DNA from: Hyalangium versicolor | GTDB taxonomy: Bacteria; Myxococcota; Myxococcia; Myxococcales; Myxococcaceae | DNA: 64,000 nucleotides | NCBI RefSeq assembly: GCF_020103695.1 | Contig: NZ_JAHXBF010000017.1 | Coordinates: 62,001-126,000 of the forward strand | Direction: 5' to 3' | Shown here: positions 58,985 to 64,000 of the stretch, piece by piece | Numbering within the stretch: position 1 is the first letter of the stretch | Layout of the letters: each line of letters starts with the position of its first letter | Position numbers and translations under genes: made by a program | Notes under the pieces: model-generated | The model's database searches: none | What the model saw: the letters and a program-made list of their open reading frames with translations, nothing else | What the model was told of the DNA's origin: nothing

Positions 58985-60532
58985 TCAGCGACGGATGGCG
59001 TGATGTTCGCGACTGGCGAACCATCTCGCCGCGGCTCGTGTGACTTCCTCGGGATTGGGAGTCGTATCGCTCGCCCATGCAACGAACCCATCAGGACGCA
59101 CGAGCAGCGCGCTCAATCCAAGGCGATCCTTGGCGTCGCTCGCCACGTACCTGACACGGTCGCCCCAAAGGCCATCAAGCGATGGGAGCGACGCCTGCCG
59201 GCCGAAGTCCAACAGCAAACCGTTTCCATCTCGAAGCAATGTGCCGAGCCTCGTTCCGTCCTCCAGCTCGAAGTCCGGGCAGCTGCGGCCCACCAACGAA
59301 TGTCCATCGCCGAAGTCGTAGCGGAGGGACACCCCCCAGACACGTTCAGCGAAGTAGGTCGCGCCGTCGCGCGTATCGATCAGGTCGCGGAGGATGGCTT
59401 CGAGCGCGCGGGAATGTCGGTTGGGCCGCATCAGCGTGACCTGGGCCCGCGTCCAATCCAGGATGCGCGCCCCGACCGGATGCCGCTCCGTGGTGTAGCT
59501 GTCGAGCAAGCCCTCGGGGGCATCGCCTCGGAGGGTGGCAGCAAGCTTCCACCCGAGGTTCATGGCGTCTCCAAGTCCGAGGTTCAAGCCTTGTCCGCCG
59601 AGCGGTGAATGAACGTGCGCCGCGTCGCCCGCCAGCAGCACCCGTCCCTTGCGGTAGGTCGTTGCTTGCTTCGAGCGATCGGTCCACGTCGAGGCGATGT
59701 TCAACGCTTTGACGCTCACGTCCGTGCAGGACACGCGCCGCAAGACTGCTTGCACGTGCTCGCGCGTGATCGGTTGGGTGCGATGGAATGCGCCGCCGTC
59801 AAAGTCGACCATCCCGATCACGCCAGGCTGCCACTGCGTGTACATACCGGTCGGCGTGTAATGACGGCCCAGGGGGAGTTTCTCCGGGTCGGCGAGCTCG
59901 GCTTGGACTGAATACCCCGTGAACTCAGGCTCGGTCCCTACGAACTCGAAGCCACCCTGCTTGCGGACGGTGCTGCGGCCGCCGTCGCACCCCACGAGCC
60001 AACGCGCACGAACGCGTCGCTCGCCAGCACGGACGGTGACTTCATCGTCCGAAGGCTCGAAGCCGTCGACCCCCTGGCCGCGCTGGATCTCCACTCCGAC
60101 GGAGAGTGCGTGAGTGGCGAGCACGCGCTCGAGATGCTCCATCTCGCTCCCCAATTGGGTGTCGGCCGGGCCCGGGAGCCGGTACGTCCACCGCGACGAA
60201 TCGATGTTGCTGTAGTCGAACTGGATGCCCGCGAAGTGGCCGGCCGGCCCGCGGAGCTGTGCTCCGGACGCCATGGATCCAGGTCTCGGCTGGCCAGGGG
60301 CCCTCTCGTCGGCACGACGTTGCGACGCAATCTGTTCCAGCAGTCCGCGCCGGTAGAAGGCTTCGATGCTGGGGCCCCAGAGTCCTCGCATTCCAAACGG
60401 GAGCCGCTTCAGGGGTGAGTGCGGATCCTCCAATTGCTCAAGCACCAGCACGGAGAGCTTCGCGAGCCGCAGCTCGCAAGCGAGGAACAGGCCGACCGGG
60501 CCGGCCCCTGCAATGACGACGTCGTAGACCAA
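58985..60532 (-). CDS. FAD-dependent aromatic monooxygenase-type protein
   Basis: 515 residues, MVYDVVIAGAGPVGLFLACE with the dinucleotide-binding GxGxxG. The middle motif is GCDGGRSTVRK and the second FAD motif is GDAAHVHSPLGGQGLNLG. A thioredoxin-like C-terminal domain is suggested by length and by CPDFELEDGTRLG. This is the family of flavin hydroxylases acting on phenols, polyketides and antibiotics such as rifamycin or tetracycline. It could detoxify or tailor an aromatic compound. A near-perfect 23-bp palindrome 35 bases upstream suggests control by a TetR- or MarR-type repressor, not encoded next to it. Confidence 0.93.
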   Translation of the reverse strand: MVYDVVIAGAGPVGLFLACELRLAKLSVLVLEQLEDPHSPLKRLPFGMRGLWGPSIEAFYRRGLLEQIASQRRADERAPGQPRPGSMASGAQLRGPAGHFAGIQFDYSNIDSSRWTYRLPGPADTQLGSEMEHLERVLATHALSVGVEIQRGQGVDGFEPSDDEVTVRAGERRVRARWLVGCDGGRSTVRKQGGFEFVGTEPEFTGYSVQAELADPEKLPLGRHYTPTGMYTQWQPGVIGMVDFDGGAFHRTQPITREHVQAVLRRVSCTDVSVKALNIASTWTDRSKQATTYRKGRVLLAGDAAHVHSPLGGQGLNLGLGDAMNLGWKLAATLRGDAPEGLLDSYTTERHPVGARILDWTRAQVTLMRPNRHSRALEAILRDLIDTRDGATYFAERVWGVSLRYDFGDGHSLVGRSCPDFELEDGTRLGTLLRDGNGLLLDFGRQASLPSLDGLWGDRVRYVASDAKDRLGLSALLVRPDGFVAWASDTTPNPEEVTRAAARWFASREHHAIRR

Positions 60533-60567
60533 GGTGTCCTCTTGGCTCGGGTGTTGGGAGTCGCCCC

Positions 60568-60590
60568 AAATATGGAGTCACTCCAAATTT
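60568..60590. promoter_or_regulatory. 23-bp palindrome upstream of flavin monooxygenase
   Basis: AAATATGGAGTCACTCCAAATTT is palindromic around the central C with one mismatched pair (A72/A86). It begins 36 bases upstream of ATG 60532 (-) in AT-rich DNA, as expected for a TetR/MarR-type operator. The divergent CotH gene starts 142 bases to the right. Confidence 0.65.
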
Positions 60591-60731
60591 TGTGTCAATC
60601 AAATTTACGCATGCGGTGCGCGCCGCTCATGGGAGGCTGCACCTCAGGGCAAATGGGCTGGGCCGAGCCCATGACTAGCTTCTCCCGCCGCGCGCCCCCA
60701 TGTGTCGCGTCGCGCACAGGAGAAAGCCCGG

Positions 60732-61967
60732 ATGCACATGAAGGAAAGGAAGATGTGGACAAGGAAGGTGAGCTACCTCGGTGTGGCCTTCTGGCTGGGG
60801 CTCTGCGCATGTGGCGAGAGTTCCACCGGAGCAGAAGCGTGGAGCGGTCTGCCCGAGCCCGCGGGGACGGTGGCCCTCCCTCTCTCGGGAGGGAACATGT
60901 ACGACGAGTCCGTGATCGTCGACTTCCAACTCTCCTTCACCTCCAAGGAGTGGAAGCGCTTCCTCAAGTACCGCGAGGAAGGAAGCAAGAGCTACGTCCA
61001 CTGCTCCTTCTCCTTCGCAGGGCAAACCTTCTCGGACGCCGCCTGCCGCTCCAAGGGAGGAGAGGAGAGCTGGGAGGACGAGCTCAAGCCTCAATTCGTC
61101 ATCAGCTTCAACCACTGGAACAAGCAGGGGCGCTTCCTGGGACTGAGGCACCTCAACCTGGAGGCGAATCCCTATCTGGCCGCTCCGGTGAGAGATCGCC
61201 TGGGAATGTGGCTCATGCGCGAGGCCGGGCTGAAGGCGCCTCGCGTCAACCATGCGCGAGTCTTCCTCAATGGGAGCTATCTCGGCCTCTACCAGAACAT
61301 CGAGGCCATCGATAAAGAGTTCCTCGAAGATCACTTCGATGACCCCGAGGGCAACCTCTACAAGGAAGGCTGGGTGCTCGAGACGAACGAGGAGGAGAAC
61401 GACCAGGAGCACCTGTGGGCGCTCGAGGACCTCATCGATCACGAGAAACTCACGGGGGACCACTCCGGCTTCTATGCGGCGCTGGGGGGCATGATGGACG
61501 TGCCCGAGGTCCTGCGGCTGATGGCGGCGGAGACGGTGCTCCCCACCTCGGACAACTTCAGCAATGGAAGCTGGAACTACTATTACTACGACGATCCCGG
61601 CACCGGGCGCTTCATGGTGCTGCCCTGGGACTTCGACGACATCATCGGCGAGTATGCGCCACCGAACGCCGACATCTTCGCGTACTGGGGCGGCGCGATG
61701 GGCCACGACCCCAACAAACTACGCCAGCTGATGAATCAACACCCTGGCTGGCGCCAGCAGTTCGTGGAGAACCTCGTGGCCCTTCGCGACGGCGTCTACG
61801 CGCGGCTCCCGGAGCAGACCGCCCGCTACTGCGCGCAGATCCGACCCGCGTTCGCCATGGACCCGAATACCGACTTCTCACTCCAGGAGTTCGACGCGGA
61901 TTGCGCCGATATCCAGCAGCGTATCCGCGCCCGCATCACCTGGCTGCGCCAGCAACTGGGCCGCTGA
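60732..61967 (+). CDS. CotH-type kinase lipoprotein
   Basis: ATG 60732 has AGGAG nine bases upstream; ATG 60738 and ATG 60753 (after AAGGAAAGGA) are alternatives. Each gives a lipoprotein signal (VAFWLGLCAC). The body matches the CotH family, an atypical kinase fold that in Bacillus phosphorylates spore-coat proteins: RHLNLEANP near residue 150, YLGLYQNIEAIDKEFL, EGNLYK, and VLPWDFDDIIG with the metal-binding Asp residues. In a sporulating myxobacterium such a surface kinase could modify spore or matrix proteins. The substrate is unknown. A hairpin follows the stop. Confidence 0.9.
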   Translation: MHMKERKMWTRKVSYLGVAFWLGLCACGESSTGAEAWSGLPEPAGTVALPLSGGNMYDESVIVDFQLSFTSKEWKRFLKYREEGSKSYVHCSFSFAGQTFSDAACRSKGGEESWEDELKPQFVISFNHWNKQGRFLGLRHLNLEANPYLAAPVRDRLGMWLMREAGLKAPRVNHARVFLNGSYLGLYQNIEAIDKEFLEDHFDDPEGNLYKEGWVLETNEEENDQEHLWALEDLIDHEKLTGDHSGFYAALGGMMDVPEVLRLMAAETVLPTSDNFSNGSWNYYYYDDPGTGRFMVLPWDFDDIIGEYAPPNADIFAYWGGAMGHDPNKLRQLMNQHPGWRQQFVENLVALRDGVYARLPEQTARYCAQIRPAFAMDPNTDFSLQEFDADCADIQQRIRARITWLRQQLGR

Positions 61968-61969
61968 GA

Positions 61970-62001
61970 TCACCGACTGGGGAAATATCCCAACCCGGTG
62001 A
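61970..62001. terminator. Stem-loop between convergent genes
   Basis: TCACCG...CGGTGA outer arms with GGGA-AATA-TCCC inside, in the 47 bases between the CotH gene and the NGLGT gene. Confidence 0.5.
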
Positions 62002-62014
62002 CGGCAGAGGTCGA

Positions 62015-62980
62015 TCAGAGACAGGGCCCGCAGTCCTTGCAGTTGCCCGGGGTGGTCCCTGTCCCACAGGACTCACTGATCTGACAGGTGCCGTCACCGC
62101 AGTGGTAGATATCCTCATGCCGCAGCCGCGTGGTCATCGGCCGATAGTTCTTCCCGTTGTAGGTACAAGACAGGTAGTAGTTGTGTTTGGACTCGGCGAC
62201 GCAGAAGTCCGAACAGCGGCCCACCTGATGAATGGGCAGGCACTTGTCCACGCCACTGGGATTGGACATCTCGAGCCCGCAGGCCCTCACGCTGCTGTCC
62301 GCCGAAGACCAGACAGCGTCGTTGCCAGCAAAGAGCCCCTCCTGCGTGAAGAGGTTGCCGAAGAAGCAGGCCTCCTTCTCCGGAAAATCGTTGAGCTCCC
62401 TGGTACCAATGGGAATCGGCGAACCACTGGAATCCAGCCCCATGATGGAGAAGGGAACATGGACGCCGAACTTGTTGGCATGTGCGGCGAGGCAGGAGGT
62501 GATGACTTGCTGCTCGACTGCGGTGGCCGGCATGCCGCCCGCCCAGCTCGGAGTCAGCCCCAGTTCTCCGAGCCATGTGTACTGGACCTTTGTCTTGGGG
62601 TTCTTCCAGGTCCGGCTGCTTCCCGCGGGCACGGCGCATTTCACGATGTACTGCATGACCATGGCGGTCAGGCCTGGATCCTGGTTGAACCAGGTAGCGA
62701 ATTGCGTGGTACCCAGCCCGTTGGTGCCCAACCCGTTGGTACCCAGCCCGTTGGTACCCAGCCCGTTGGTGCCCAGCCCGTTGGTGCCCAACCCATTGAT
62801 GCTCAGGCCATTCTCCTCCTGCAACGAGGCGCTCATGGCTCCCAAGGCAGGGGGCGTCTCCTCTCGCGTGGGATCGGCGCAGCCACAAGCCAGGAGCATG
62901 AATAACACCCCTGGCCGCACACACCAGCCCACACTCCAATCACGGTGATGCTGGCGAGAATGTAAGTCATACCCACTCAT
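62015..62980 (-). CDS. NGLGT-pentapeptide-repeat lipoprotein, copy 2
   Basis: ATG 62980 (MSGYDLHSRQHH) is preferred because a G-run (GGGGGG) precedes it at the right distance; ATG 63004 and 63037 are possible. The lipobox is LLACGC. Seven N-G-L-x-x units (residues ~57-91) lead into the same domain as copy 1: CAVPAGSS, TPSW, VITSCLAAHANKFGVH, FFGNLF, CTYNGKNY, then the Cys tail CGDGTCQISESC ... CKDCGPC. Two such genes in one window point to a paralogous family with surface location. Function unknown. Confidence 0.9.
   Translation of the reverse strand: MSGYDLHSRQHHRDWSVGWCVRPGVLFMLLACGCADPTREETPPALGAMSASLQEENGLSINGLGTNGLGTNGLGTNGLGTNGLGTNGLGTTQFATWFNQDPGLTAMVMQYIVKCAVPAGSSRTWKNPKTKVQYTWLGELGLTPSWAGGMPATAVEQQVITSCLAAHANKFGVHVPFSIMGLDSSGSPIPIGTRELNDFPEKEACFFGNLFTQEGLFAGNDAVWSSADSSVRACGLEMSNPSGVDKCLPIHQVGRCSDFCVAESKHNYYLSCTYNGKNYRPMTTRLRHEDIYHCGDGTCQISESCGTGTTPGNCKDCGPCL
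62708..62812 (-). repeat. 15-bp tandem repeat encoding NGLGT
   Basis: Seven exact 15-base units encode NGLSI and six NGLGT. DNA differences between units are third-base changes (GGT/GGC, AAC/AAT, TTG/CTG). Copy 1 has six units. Confidence 0.9.
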
Positions 62981-63232
62981 GGAGGCCCCCCAGGGCTGAG
63001 ACATGCACCGTGTCACTCGCGGGCTTGTCTGTGTCATCTATAGGGAGAAAGCCCTGTCTCAAGAATGACCCTGCCGGGGGGAAGAGCTGTCGAGTAGCCC
63101 TCAATCCCCTCCTTGCGGTCCGACGGGTCCTCTTGCGGTCGGCGGATTGGACACACCGCGTTAAAGGCGCATTTCACGGTTAAACCGCTTTTGCCGTGGA
63201 TCCCGTGTCCACTTGGTGGCAATATCCCGGTT

Positions 63233-64000
63233 ATGCGCGTTTTCCGAACGTTCGCCTTGTCCGCCGCTCTGCTGTCGCTGCCTGCCTGCGGTCTGATGGG
63301 TTCTGAAGATGAGCAGGGGCCTGGCGCAGGGAGCAGCAACCTCGACGATAACGGCGCCTGCTCGCCCGATTCCTCGGTCGTCCCGGTCCACTTGAATGAC
63401 TACAACCTGTTCCTGCTCGGGGACTACACCCTGGGCACGGACGTGGAGGGCAAGGTCGCGGCGGCTGGCAACATCACCATGGACAACTTCTCCGTGGGCT
63501 GGAGGCTGCCGGCCACGGACATCGCCAACACGCTGGTGGCGGGCGGCAACCTGACGCTCACCCATGGCGGCGTCTGGGGTGATGCATGGCACGGGGGTAG
63601 CTACAGCGCCGATCAGTCGGTGGTCTACTCGCGAGGCGCCGTGTCGCAGGGCGCTCCCATCGACTTCGCCGCCCGCGGCACGGAGCTGGTCAACCTGTCC
63701 GCCCAGTTGGCCAGCCAGACGGCCAACGGCACCACGACGCGCGAGAGCTGGGGCGGCCTCATGCTGCGCGGCACGAGTGCGTGGCGGAACATCTTCGACG
63801 TGAACGCCAGCGACTTCACCGGCGCCAAGCTGTGGTCCATCGACGCGCCGGCCGGCTCCTTCGTGGTGGTCAACATCCACGGGGCCTCGGCCACGTTCGG
63901 CGGCTTCGCCACCCAGTTCAGCGGAGGCATCGACCAGCACGGCGTGCTCTACAACTTCGTGGACACCACCAGCATCACCGCCGAGGGCTTCGGCTTCTGG
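63233..64000 (+). CDS. Choice-of-anchor A family lipoprotein, 3'-truncated by window edge
   Basis: ATG 63233 opens a frame that runs to the window end (256 codons). The signal peptide ends in LPAC (lipobox). The mature part has YNLFLLGDYTLGTDVEGKVA followed by AAGNITM, then VAGGNLTLTHGGVWGD and ATFGGFATQF. This is the hallmark of choice-of-anchor A domains (xNVxVxGDxxxxxDVEGRxAAGGN), found in surface proteins with varied anchors; here the anchor is a lipid. Function is probably structural or adhesive. Confidence 0.88.
   Translation, partial: MRVFRTFALSAALLSLPACGLMGSEDEQGPGAGSSNLDDNGACSPDSSVVPVHLNDYNLFLLGDYTLGTDVEGKVAAAGNITMDNFSVGWRLPATDIANTLVAGGNLTLTHGGVWGDAWHGGSYSADQSVVYSRGAVSQGAPIDFAARGTELVNLSAQLASQTANGTTTRESWGGLMLRGTSAWRNIFDVNASDFTGAKLWSIDAPAGSFVVVNIHGASATFGGFATQFSGGIDQHGVLYNFVDTTSITAEGFGFW

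Overview
The window looks like a chromosomal accessory region of a myxobacterium, probably of the Cystobacter/Archangium/Stigmatella/Myxococcus group. It is strongly GC-rich. It is full of large secreted lipoproteins (RCC1 propellers, MopE-type repeats, EGF and FG-GAP modules, choice-of-anchor A) and eukaryote-like Ser/Thr kinases. It also carries families known almost only from myxobacteria (DUF2381, DUF6310, DUF5953). No rRNA, intact tRNA, CRISPR array or complete insertion sequence is visible. Genus and family names are from memory of the families; no search was run.

Layout. 0-11.6 kb: secreted proteins, namely a multiheme cytochrome (cut by the left edge), an active/inactive pair of trypsin-like proteins, a 14-repeat RCC1 lipoprotein, an M36-type metalloprotease and a lipoprotein with NGLGT pentapeptide repeats. 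11.7-15.1 kb: a scar region with a tRNA-like 3' piece, two fragments of NtrC-type regulators and an EGF/FG-GAP lipoprotein between them. 15.1-19.1 kb: a DUF2381 protein, a transmembrane Ser/Thr kinase and a predicted pseudokinase. 19.2-31.5 kb: an RTX-repeat protein, large lipoproteins, an RCC1-MopE fusion, and a divergent SDR oxidoreductase/AraC regulator pair. 31.8-36.9 kb: a compact export and modification operon. 37.1-42.4 kb: an orphan protein and a kinase-WD40 receptor-like protein. 42.5-48.4 kb: a LodA/LodB-type quinoprotein oxidase operon with a beta-trefoil cytochrome, next to a broken di-heme peroxidase. 48.4-58.2 kb: a FliB-like protein, a membrane-barrel protein, an orphan double-glycine bacteriocin-like peptide, a carboxylesterase, and a lipoprotein toxin/immunity-like pair (DUF6310/DUF5953). 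58.3-64 kb: a secreted protein, a flavin monooxygenase, a CotH-type kinase lipoprotein, a second NGLGT lipoprotein and a choice-of-anchor A lipoprotein cut by the right edge.

The most interesting system is 31785-36916. A 57-residue precursor has an acidic leader ending in Gly-Gly-Gly and a Ser/Lys-rich core with two Cys. It is followed by a protein that fuses a PqqD-like recognition domain to a protein kinase, then a C39-peptidase ABC exporter, then a HlyD-like adaptor, the last three joined by ATGA overlaps. I read it as a RiPP-like operon whose only visible tailoring enzyme is a leader-guided kinase. A second, unlinked double-glycine peptide (52206-52430) could use the same exporter.

A second point of interest is that two dispersed repeats lie side by side at 14.85-15.12 kb, but at 56.18-58.27 kb the same two repeats, in the same order, flank the DUF6310/DUF5953 pair. 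This suggests that the pair is an exchangeable cassette.
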